Source: Bacteroidales bacterium UBA3834
Lineage (GTDB): Bacteria; Bacteroidota; Bacteroidia; Bacteroidales; P3
DNA length: 20,368 bases
NCBI GenBank assembly: GCA_002392965.1
Contig: DGIA01000016.1
Location: 1 to 20,368 of the forward strand
Direction: 5' to 3'
Part shown: piece after piece, positions 7,955 through 13,685 of the stretch
Layout of the letters: each line of letters starts with the position of its first letter
Position numbering within the stretch: the first letter of the stretch is position 1
The notes under the pieces: generated by a model
Told to the model about the DNA's origin: nothing
Database searches by the model: none
The model's input: only the letters and a program-made list of their open reading frames with translations
Program-made: the position numbers and the translations under genes

Positions 7955-8461
7955 ATGAGTCCTATCGTCAGTATCATCATGGGGTCCACCTCCGACCTGC
8001 CGGTCATGGAGAAGGCCTGCCAGTTTTTTGAGGAGATGGAGATACCTTTCGAGGTCAACGCCCTCTCCGCCCACCGTACACCCGCCGAGGTGAGTGAGTT
8101 TGCCAAGGGTGCCGCCGGACGCGGCATCAAGGTTATCATAGCCGGAGCCGGCATGGCCGCCGCCCTGCCGGGCGTCATCGCCGCCGAGACACCGCTGCCC
8201 GTCATCGGGGTGCCCATCAAGGGCTCGTGCCTTGAGGGTCTCGATGCCACTTTCGCCATCATGCAGATGCCTCCGGGAATCCCCGTGGCCACGGTCGCCA
8301 TCAATGGTGCCCAGAATGCAGCCATCTTGGCCATGCAGATGCTCGCCCTCGGCGACGAGGCACTGATGCAGAAGCTGGTGGCCTACAAAGCCGGCCTCAA
8401 GAAGAAGATTGTCAAGGCCAACGAGGAACTCGCCAGATTGGAATACAAGTACAAGTGTTGA
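7955..8461 (+). CDS. purE: N5-carboxyaminoimidazole ribonucleotide mutase
   Basis: 168 aa, the usual length for class I PurE. The enzyme moves the carboxylate of N5-CAIR to C4, giving CAIR in purine synthesis. Family motifs are clear: MGSTSDLPVM (9-18), SAHRTP (38-43, with the conserved His40), AGAGMAAALPG (63-73) and IMQMPPGIPVATVAI. The E. coli enzyme as I recall it has AHLPG in the third motif; here the His position is Ala70. PurK is not nearby. No purine riboswitch or clear promoter could be seen in the 78 bp upstream. It heads a compact run with a LolA-like gene 20 bp downstream. Confidence 0.93.
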   Translation: MSPIVSIIMGSTSDLPVMEKACQFFEEMEIPFEVNALSAHRTPAEVSEFAKGAAGRGIKVIIAGAGMAAALPGVIAAETPLPVIGVPIKGSCLEGLDATFAIMQMPPGIPVATVAINGAQNAAILAMQMLALGDEALMQKLVAYKAGLKKKIVKANEELARLEYKYKC

Positions 8462-8481
8462 GAAGCGGTATGCATCTTGAT

Positions 8482-9123
8482 ATGAAGAGGGTCTTGATGT
8501 TGTGGGTGCTTGTCGTGCTGAGTGTTTTTGGCGTGCAGGCCCAGATTCCGGCCGAAGTGACGGAGGTGATGACGAGGTGCCAGACGGCCATGGACAACCC
8601 CAACGGGTTGGAATATACCATGGACATGAAGGTCGCCATAGGCCCGGTCACACTGACCAACAGCCAGCTCGTCATTGGCGGCAAGGGCGACAAGCACAGG
8701 ACGTCGATGACGATGAAAATCGTGGGTATGGAGGTGACGATAGAGTCGGGCTATGACGGGAAAGAGACGTGGGTGATGAATCGCGTCACGGACAAGGACA
8801 CGGTCCGCATCTCCAAGGGAAACAAGATGAAGTCCGACGATGGCGTCGATCTCGACATGGCCAAAGATTTCAAGAAGGCCAAGATGAAACTCAAGAACGG
8901 TTACTATGAGATTGAATATTCGGACCCGATAGACAAGTCGTCGGAGGTGAAGAGGATTGTCTTCAAGGTGTCGGCGAAGAACTACTACCTTCAAGAGATG
9001 CGCACCAGCGCCAAGGGCGCCAAGGTGACGATGACAATCACCAGAATCAAGGTCGGCCTCAAGGACGACTATTTCAAACTCGACCTCAGCAAGTATCCTA
9101 ATGCTGTGGTCGTCAGGGAATAA
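8482..9123 (+). CDS. LolA-like periplasmic protein
   Basis: 213 aa from the ATG at 8482, chosen because it starts a normal signal peptide (MKRVLMLWVLVVLSVFGVQA, cut before Q). An ATG at 8470 and a GTG at 8455 lie upstream in frame. The mature part is rich in beta strands: TMDMKVAIGPVTLTNSQL, then repeated short strands with Lys/Thr alternation, SGYDGKETWVMN, and late KDDYFKLDLSKYP. This layout matches the LolA/LppX fold that carries lipids or lipoproteins across the periplasm, and the DGKxxW and KDxxFxLDLS segments are typical. Sequence similarity is weak by eye, so the family call is moderate and the ligand unknown. It is 20 bp after purE and 21 bp before the deaminase fusion. Confidence 0.6.
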   Translation: MKRVLMLWVLVVLSVFGVQAQIPAEVTEVMTRCQTAMDNPNGLEYTMDMKVAIGPVTLTNSQLVIGGKGDKHRTSMTMKIVGMEVTIESGYDGKETWVMNRVTDKDTVRISKGNKMKSDDGVDLDMAKDFKKAKMKLKNGYYEIEYSDPIDKSSEVKRIVFKVSAKNYYLQEMRTSAKGAKVTMTITRIKVGLKDDYFKLDLSKYPNAVVVRE

Positions 9124-9144
9124 CAGAATAAAAAACCAAGAACG

Positions 9145-10173
9145 ATGATTACCATAGGCATTACAGGTACGTTGGGAGCCGGCAAAGGCACCATTGTCGA
9201 TTACCTGGTACAGAACAAGGGATTTGTGCATTACAGCGTGCGGGCTTTTATCACCGAGGAGATCAAGCGACGTGGATTGGCGGTGAACCGCGATACGATG
9301 GCCGCCGTGGGGAACGACCTGCGGGCACAGCACACGCCGTCGTGGATTGTGGAACAGCTCTACGAGCAGGCTTCGGCTTCGGGGTGTAACTGCATCATCG
9401 AGAGTGTACGCACCCCCGGTGAGGTGGCAGCCCTGCGCGGGAAACCGAATTTCTATCTTTTCGCCGTCGATGCCGATCCCAAAGTGCGCTACGAGCGTGC
9501 TGTGCTGCGCGGAAGCGAGACCGACCATGTGAGTTATGAGACCTTCATCGCCAACGAACAGCGCGAGATGGACAATACCGATCCCAACAAGCAGAATCTC
9601 AGCATCTGCATCCGTGAAGCAGACTTCCGTTTCGACAACGGCGGCTCGTTCGAGGATCTGCATAAGCAGGTGGAGGAGGTGCTGAAACAGATTACTTACC
9701 ATCGTCCTTCGTGGGATGAATACTTCATGGAGCTGGCCAACGCCGCCGCTCGTCGTGCCACTTGCGACCGCGGCCGCAGCGGATGCGTCATTGTGAAGGA
9801 CCGCCAGCTGCTGGTCACCGGCTATGTGGGGTCGCCTGCAGGTCTGCCGCATTGCGACGAGGTGGGTCATCTTTTCCGCAAGACCATTGATGCTGACGGA
9901 CATATCTCGACCCATTGTGTTCGCACGGTCCATGCCGAGCAGAACGCCATCTGCCAGGCCGCCCGTCGCGGTATCGCCCTCGACGGTGCCACACTCTACT
10001 GCCGCATGACCCCCTGCCGCACCTGCGCCATGCTCATCATCAACTGCGGCATCAAGCGGGTGGTGTGCGAGCGCAAATACCATGCCGGCGCCGAGAGCGA
10101 GGAGCTCTTCCGCCAGGCTGGCATCCAGCTGGAGTTCTTCCACGACGAGGTGCAGCAGTATGCCAACCAATGA
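9145..10173 (+). CDS. P-loop nucleotide kinase-like domain fused to a dCMP/cytidine deaminase
   Basis: 342 aa, two domains. Residues 1-185 form a P-loop kinase-like unit with Walker A GTLGAGKGT (8-16, Lys14) and a thymidylate/dephospho-CoA kinase-like layout, including IIESVRTPGEVAAL and FAVDADPKVRYERAVLRG. Residues about 190-335 are a zinc deaminase of the dCMP type. The zinc and catalytic residues are His263 and Glu265 in VHAEQNA, and Cys291 and Cys294 in PCRTC; the substrate-side motif GYVGSPAGLPHCDEVGH is also intact. The expected reaction is dCMP to dUMP, feeding dTMP synthesis; the kinase part may sense or phosphorylate a nucleotide. The same domain order is known in AvcD/DcdV phage-defence deaminases, which are longer. 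It overlaps the following regulator gene by 4 bp (ATGA). Confidence 0.85.
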   Translation: MITIGITGTLGAGKGTIVDYLVQNKGFVHYSVRAFITEEIKRRGLAVNRDTMAAVGNDLRAQHTPSWIVEQLYEQASASGCNCIIESVRTPGEVAALRGKPNFYLFAVDADPKVRYERAVLRGSETDHVSYETFIANEQREMDNTDPNKQNLSICIREADFRFDNGGSFEDLHKQVEEVLKQITYHRPSWDEYFMELANAAARRATCDRGRSGCVIVKDRQLLVTGYVGSPAGLPHCDEVGHLFRKTIDADGHISTHCVRTVHAEQNAICQAARRGIALDGATLYCRMTPCRTCAMLIINCGIKRVVCERKYHAGAESEELFRQAGIQLEFFHDEVQQYANQ

Positions 10174-10691
10174 GTGACACTGCCTCGCAGACATCGGAAT
10201 TCTTGAAGGACTGCATGGCAGCAGCGGTAATAAGGCTGCTGGTGCAGTGGCCGCTCGACAAGATACAGGTGAAGCAGATTTGCGATGCCAGCGGCTACCA
10301 CCGTGCATCATGGTTCCGCGCCTTCCGTTCGAAGAGTGAAGCTGTCACTTACCACATGGTGCGCCTGTGGCAGCTCTACAGCAAGCGGCACGGCTTGGAA
10401 GGGCACGACGACTGGGTTATCGACAATGCCGAGTCCTTCTTTCAATACAACTACGAGATACGCGACACCCTGCGGCTGCTCTACCGTCGCGGGTTGATGA
10501 AAGAGTTGGCCGACTCGTTTACCGCCACGTTGCACGACCACCACATCACCGACCCCGATCGCGCTTACCGCACCGCCATGTTCGCCTTCTCTCTTTACGG
10601 AATTCTGCGCGAGTGGATAATCCGCGACTTCGACCAGCCGCCCGCCGTGATGGCCCGTATCTTACGGGAGACACTCGCAAGCATGCTGTGA
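10170..10691 (+). CDS. TetR-family transcriptional regulator
   Basis: 173 aa. The start is the ATG that overlaps the deaminase stop codon as ATGA; the frame stays open further upstream, but inside the deaminase gene. Residues 10-57 form a TetR-like DNA-binding head, with the helix-turn-helix at about 31-54 (IQVKQICDASGYHRASWFRAF). The rest is helical, with RDTLRLLYRRGLMKEL and a final FSLYGILREWIIRDFDQPP, as in the TetR_C_8 (DhaS-like) group. The ligand and target are unknown. Translational coupling to the deaminase suggests control linked to nucleotide metabolism. A 30-bp dyad just downstream, overlapping the promoter of the next gene, is a plausible target (inference). Confidence 0.82.
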   Translation: MSDTASQTSEFLKDCMAAAVIRLLVQWPLDKIQVKQICDASGYHRASWFRAFRSKSEAVTYHMVRLWQLYSKRHGLEGHDDWVIDNAESFFQYNYEIRDTLRLLYRRGLMKELADSFTATLHDHHITDPDRAYRTAMFAFSLYGILREWIIRDFDQPPAVMARILRETLASML

Positions 10692-10723
10692 TACTTTGAC
10701 CCCTATCGGTCGCATTTCTTTTT

Positions 10724-10760
10724 GCGCCCTTTGTCACGTCTGACAAAAGGCGTATTTTTG
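10724..10760 (+). terminator. 30-bp dyad with trailing T-run; terminator and/or operator
   Basis: The 13-nt arms GCGCCCTTTGTCA (10724-10736) and TGACAAAAGGCGT (10741-10753) match as an inverted repeat at 11 of 13 positions around the loop CGTC. The stem is followed by ATTTTTG. This can end transcription of the purE to tetR run. The core TTTGTCACGTCTGACAAA also has the size and symmetry of a TetR-family operator and covers the -33 box of the next promoter. Confidence 0.6.
10730..10760 (+). promoter_or_regulatory. Bacteroidetes-type promoter for the secreted-protein gene
   Basis: TTTG (10730-10733), 19 bp, then TATTTTTG (10753-10760) fit both consensus boxes exactly. Transcription would start near 10767, about 29 nt before the GTG start at 10796. 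The -33 box lies inside one arm of the dyad. Confidence 0.7.
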
Positions 10761-10795
10761 CAAACGCAAAAAAGAAATGCCATATTTGTCTGAAT

Positions 10796-11842
10796 GTGAA
10801 GAAAGCCAGATACTTTATACTGATAATTCTATATATCTTTCCACTGCTCGGAAGTGCGCAGAGTGCCAAGCGCTTCTGGAGTGACGGCCCGCTCACGGTC
10901 GCCGACTTCTCTCAGACTGATACGGTAAGTTATATGGCGTGGTATATGGGATACACCAAAGTCACCGAGAAGAGCGACGGGATATACTATACCTACTATA
11001 AAGCCCTTACATACATGCTACCCTATAGCTCCACGCTTTCCAGTGAGTCCGACCTGCCGAGGATGCAAATGCTCTTCGACCGGCTGGAACTGCACCGACG
11101 CGAGTTACAGCAACAACTTAACGAGGCTGGGTGCGACGAGGAGTTTGGCGACCTGCTTTCGGCAGCACGCCGACGCATGTATGACGACGAGAAACGTTTC
11201 TTGATAGTAAACTCCGTACAGCGACCACAGGCATCTTCCATCCCAACGTTCACCGACCAATCATTTCGCTTCGGAGTGGCGGTAGGCAATCCACTTACTA
11301 TAGCCCGGGGCAATCTTTCAAAGATGATGGGTACAGCTATTGGCGTTGCTCCAGCTATAGAAATCGGTTGGAATCACAACCACATCATGACAGATCTTTC
11401 CCTTCTATGGGGTACACTGACAGGTACTGTTGGCACCGCGCCGCAGCACTTTATCAAAGGCAACAAATATATGATTCTCAACGCTGCCTTTTACTACGGG
11501 TATGCAATGTTTGAAAGCCGTCAACTACGTCTAATGCCGTATATCGGTGCAGGCTTAGGTCTCCTGTCATCCAAAACTTCTTCTGACTCGGCTGGTTGCA
11601 TGGGTATAAATCCACAGATTGGTTTGACTGCGGACATCCCGTTCTATACACATGTCATTACGCAGAGCGGTAACAGCGGCCTTTTCTCGTTCATTACAAG
11701 CAACCACAGTATCTACAACATCCGCGCGCAAGTATTCATACGCCGAGATACATGGATAGGCATCGCTGACGGAATCACCATCGGGTTCAACCTCGGAGTC
11801 TCGTTTCTGGGTAGAAATACTAATGCCGCTCGCAATCAGTAG
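10796..11842 (+). CDS. Secreted protein of unknown function with a beta-barrel-like C-terminal half
   Basis: 348 aa from a GTG start. No in-frame ATG lies upstream, the GTG directly precedes a signal peptide (MKKARYFILIILYIFPLLGSA, cut before QS), and it falls 29 nt after the predicted transcription start. Residues about 25-135 are a mixed region with a helical, Arg/Glu-rich stretch (MQMLFDRLELHRRELQQQL). Residues about 155-340 alternate hydrophobic and polar residues in strand-like blocks, such as LMPYIGAGLGLLSS and the glycine-rich final strand IGFNLGVSFLG. This suggests an outer-membrane barrel. I do not recognise the family. Codon use looks less GC-biased than in the purE run. A barrel gene of the OmpA/porin type follows 61 bp downstream, possibly co-transcribed. 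Confidence 0.75.
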   Translation: MKKARYFILIILYIFPLLGSAQSAKRFWSDGPLTVADFSQTDTVSYMAWYMGYTKVTEKSDGIYYTYYKALTYMLPYSSTLSSESDLPRMQMLFDRLELHRRELQQQLNEAGCDEEFGDLLSAARRRMYDDEKRFLIVNSVQRPQASSIPTFTDQSFRFGVAVGNPLTIARGNLSKMMGTAIGVAPAIEIGWNHNHIMTDLSLLWGTLTGTVGTAPQHFIKGNKYMILNAAFYYGYAMFESRQLRLMPYIGAGLGLLSSKTSSDSAGCMGINPQIGLTADIPFYTHVITQSGNSGLFSFITSNHSIYNIRAQVFIRRDTWIGIADGITIGFNLGVSFLGRNTNAARNQ

Positions 11843-11903
11843 TACAATGATTTGTAAAAAAAAATAGCATAAATAACATTTTAACTAACAAAATCTTTAA
11901 ACA

Positions 11904-12566
11904 ATGAAAAAAAACATCGCAATCATGGCCTGCACAGCAGTCATGCTCTTTGCAGGCAAGGTAAATGCCCAGCTGGGCATCAATGTTGGCTATGCCCCTG
12001 TAAACCTCTCCACCGTTGTCACCTCTGGCAACACCGCAACCAAAACCTCATCCGAGATGAACGGATTCTTTGCCGGAGTGACTTACAATTATGGCATCAG
12101 CAAAAATCTCGGCGTGGCATTTGGTTTGCAAGGCCGTTACAACACCAAGACCTCGACAGGCAGTGCCAACTACGTCGTGATCAGTGGAAGCGATAAGAGC
12201 ACCACCACACAGATTCTGCTCGATGTGCCGGTGTTGCTCAACTACAGCCTTCCCCTCAGTGGCAGTGCCACACTGACCGCCTTTGCAGGTCCTACCTTTA
12301 GTTACGCCGTCTATGGCAATACTCATGTCAGCTCCTCGGCCACCGTCCTTGGCAGCACCAGCACCTCGGAAAATGACTACGCCATGTACGGCGACAACAG
12401 CACCAATAATCGCTTCGACATCACCGCAGCATTTGGTCTCCAGTTCCAATACAGCGACTTCCGTCTTTTTGGCGGCTACCGCCTTGGTTTACTTGACTTG
12501 AATAGTAGTGATAACGTCAACACCACTTCTTCCGGTCTCTTCCTTGGGTTAGGGTATAATCTCTAA
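11904..12566 (+). CDS. Small outer-membrane beta-barrel protein (OMP_b-brl/porin-like)
   Basis: 220 aa. A signal peptide (MKKNIAIMACTAVMLFAGKVNA, cut before Q) is followed by GINVGYAPVNLS and amphipathic strands: FFAGVTYNYGISKNLGVAFG, LLDVPVLLNYSLPL, LTAFAGPTFSYAVYG, ITAAFGLQFQYSDFRLFGGY. It ends SGLFLGLGYNL, with a terminal aromatic-x-Leu typical of outer-membrane barrels. The loops are rich in Thr, Ser and Asn, as expected for surface loops. The size fits an eight-stranded barrel. Such Bacteroidetes proteins are annotated as porin family or outer membrane beta-barrel proteins and have no defined substrate. The gap upstream contains nine A residues (11856-11864) and no convincing promoter. 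A strong terminator follows. Confidence 0.8.
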   Translation: MKKNIAIMACTAVMLFAGKVNAQLGINVGYAPVNLSTVVTSGNTATKTSSEMNGFFAGVTYNYGISKNLGVAFGLQGRYNTKTSTGSANYVVISGSDKSTTTQILLDVPVLLNYSLPLSGSATLTAFAGPTFSYAVYGNTHVSSSATVLGSTSTSENDYAMYGDNSTNNRFDITAAFGLQFQYSDFRLFGGYRLGLLDLNSSDNVNTTSSGLFLGLGYNL

Positions 12567-12582
12567 TTCTAACAGGCTAAAA

Positions 12583-12619
12583 AAAAACAGGCTGTTCTAT
12601 TATGGAATAGCCTGTTTTT
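12583..12619. terminator. Strong bidirectional intrinsic terminator
   Basis: AAAAACAGGCTGTTC (12583-12597) pairs with GAATAGCCTGTTTTT (12605-12619) over 15 bp with one G-T wobble and a 7-nt loop. A T-run lies on both strands, so it can serve both convergent genes. The minus-strand gene's stop codon (12618-12620) is inside the structure. An extra copy of AACAGGCT at 12571-12578 could compete for the right arm. Confidence 0.9.
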
Positions 12620-13187
12620 ATAATCTTTTAAGCAGTTGTAAATGGGAGAGGTCGGTGGGGTTGGTCCCCGGGAGTCCCTCGGGGACGGGCATGCCAAGTT
12701 TATTGAAGTGCTTTATCCAATATTCGGGCAAGTTGCCGTCCTTGTCGCGCCAGTTCATGGGTTTGGAGGGGAAGAGTGTATCAAATGCCACTTGTATCAG
12801 CTCCGAGCAGTAGTAGGCGTCGTTGTCGGGCAGGAAGGCATCGTCGTAAGGCTTGCCTATGAGGCTTTTGGCACGGGCGACGACTGCCACGGTGTCGAAC
12901 GAGATGGTGAGCTGATAGACATCCACAGGCATCTTGTCGGCGAAGGTCTGTTCTATCGGCCTCCGGGCTACACCGTGTTCACGGGTGGCATCGATGATGA
13001 ACACGCTGTCTCCCGCACGTTCAATCATTGCCACATGGGTGTAGTTCCCTGTCGAAGCCTTTACAGCCAGCCCCATGCCGGTGGTGTCACTGACAAACAG
13101 CAGGTCGCCGCTGTGCAGGTGTTCCCATTGGGCGTTGGAGGTGTTCCCCAACATCAAAACAATAAGTAGTAGAAGTCTTGCTCTCAT
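12618..13187 (-). CDS. YiiX-like permuted papain-fold (NlpC/P60 superfamily) hydrolase, secreted
   Basis: 189 aa from the ATG at 13187. The upstream in-frame ATG at 13214 falls inside the ferredoxin terminator, so it was rejected. The signal peptide is MRARLLLLIVLMLGNTSNA. The mature protein starts WEHLHSGDLLFVSD, and has THVAMIE (His51) and then YYCSELIQ (Cys127). This His-before-Cys order is that of the circularly permuted YiiX/YebB (DUF830) group, whose members hydrolyse or bind peptide, amide or lipid bonds. KSLIGKPYDDAF between them is another family signature. The protein is expected in the periplasm or on the surface, perhaps acting on peptidoglycan peptides or lipids; the substrate is unknown. 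It lies just behind the ferredoxin gene but is separated from it by a terminator. Confidence 0.85.
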   Translation of the reverse strand: MRARLLLLIVLMLGNTSNAQWEHLHSGDLLFVSDTTGMGLAVKASTGNYTHVAMIERAGDSVFIIDATREHGVARRPIEQTFADKMPVDVYQLTISFDTVAVVARAKSLIGKPYDDAFLPDNDAYYCSELIQVAFDTLFPSKPMNWRDKDGNLPEYWIKHFNKLGMPVPEGLPGTNPTDLSHLQLLKRL

Positions 13188-13204
13188 CCGGTCTTGTAAA
13201 TTAA

Positions 13205-13229
13205 AAAGGCCCACAGGGAGTGGGCCTTT
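13205..13229 (-). terminator. Intrinsic terminator of the ferredoxin gene
   Basis: A 10-bp perfect stem, AAAGGCCCAC (13205-13214) and GTGGGCCTTT (13220-13229), surrounds a 5-nt loop. On the minus strand it is followed by TTTTTAA, making it a classical terminator 28 bp after the ferredoxin stop. Confidence 0.88.
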
Positions 13230-13256
13230 CTTCTTTGTGCTTCAATCTGTGGGAGA

Positions 13257-13424
13257 TTAACCCTCCTGGATAGCGCCAGTGGGGCAAGCGCCAGCGCAGG
13301 TACCGCAGCTAACGCAAGCGTTCTCGTCGATCTTGTAGATGTCGCCTTCGCTGATAGCTCCGACGGGGCACTCATCGATGCAGGTGCCGCAAGCAACACA
13401 GATGTCAGTGATTTTGTAAGCCAT
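13257..13424 (-). CDS. Bacterial-type 2[4Fe-4S] ferredoxin
   Basis: 55 aa from the ATG at 13424; the frame is open upstream to 13511, but that part contains the promoter and palindromes. The protein consists of two CxxCxxCxxxCP cluster motifs: Cys9, 12, 15 and 19, then Cys37, 40, 43 and 47, each followed by Pro. This is the clostridial-type low-potential ferredoxin, an electron carrier in the cytoplasm for pyruvate:ferredoxin oxidoreductase and similar anaerobic enzymes. It is a single-gene unit, with its own promoter upstream and its own terminator. All eight cluster ligands are present. Confidence 0.97.
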   Translation of the reverse strand: MAYKITDICVACGTCIDECPVGAISEGDIYKIDENACVSCGTCAGACPTGAIQEG

Positions 13425-13447
13425 TCTGTTTTTGTTTTTTAGGATTA

Positions 13448-13476
13448 ATAATTGATCAATTATCGCTTTAAAAGCG
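13448..13476 (-). promoter_or_regulatory. Two adjacent palindromes in the ferredoxin leader
   Basis: ATAATTGATCAATTAT (13448-13463) is a perfect 16-bp palindrome. It is directly followed by CGCTTTAAAAGCG (13464-13476), a 6+6 inverted repeat with one central base. They begin at the predicted transcription start and fill most of the leader before the ATG at 13424. On the minus strand the larger one reads GATAATTGATCAATTATT, which recalls Fur-box half sites. It could be an operator or an mRNA-stabilising hairpin; the assignment is inference. Confidence 0.6.
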
Positions 13477-13480
13477 GGTG

Positions 13481-13512
13481 CAAAATTACTAACTTTTCCC
13501 CATATGGCCAAA
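13481..13512 (-). promoter_or_regulatory. Promoter of the ferredoxin gene
   Basis: On the minus strand TTTG (13512-13509) is followed by 20 bp and TAATTTTG (13488-13481), matching both Bacteroidetes boxes exactly. The predicted start near 13474 gives a leader of about 50 nt. Confidence 0.8.
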
Positions 13513-13516
13513 TTTT

Positions 13517-13534
13517 ATCACCATTTTTGGTGAT
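13517..13534. promoter_or_regulatory. Inverted repeat just upstream of the ferredoxin promoter
   Basis: ATCACCA and TGGTGAT form a perfect 7-bp inverted repeat with a TTTT loop, four bases beyond the -33 box. The 12-mer AAAAATGGTGAT in it (minus strand) occurs again at 16836-16847, beside the promoter of the S-component operon, on the plus strand. This is a possible activator or repressor site. Confidence 0.45.
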
Positions 13535-13685
13535 GTTGAAGGTGAAGGTTATTGTATGTCAGTGATTTGTGTATTCCCTGCCTTTGGGGGAATCCCTTGG
13601 CCCTAGGCTTTTTTGATGACTGTCGTATGGTCATAATGCAATATTTGAGGGCATTTCGTCGTTCAATGAACAAACCATTATAGGC

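Noticed and set aside
8383..10311. A 642-codon minus-strand open frame over the LolA-like and deaminase genes
   Set aside because: It is antisense to two well-supported genes with motifs, and its product is His/Leu/Val-rich without any domain.
11851..11882. Promoter for the small barrel gene at 11904
   Set aside because: TTTG with a 19-bp spacer leads only to TAACATTT, which misses two of the six fixed -7 bases.
13425..13511. N-terminal extension of the ferredoxin
   Set aside because: The frame is open, but it contains the exact promoter boxes and both leader palindromes, and ferredoxins of this type start right before the first cluster motif.
13612..13647. Promoter for the metal permease gene
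   Set aside because: There is a TTTG and a near match to the -7 box (AATATTTG), but the 24-bp spacer and the mismatch make it too weak to list.
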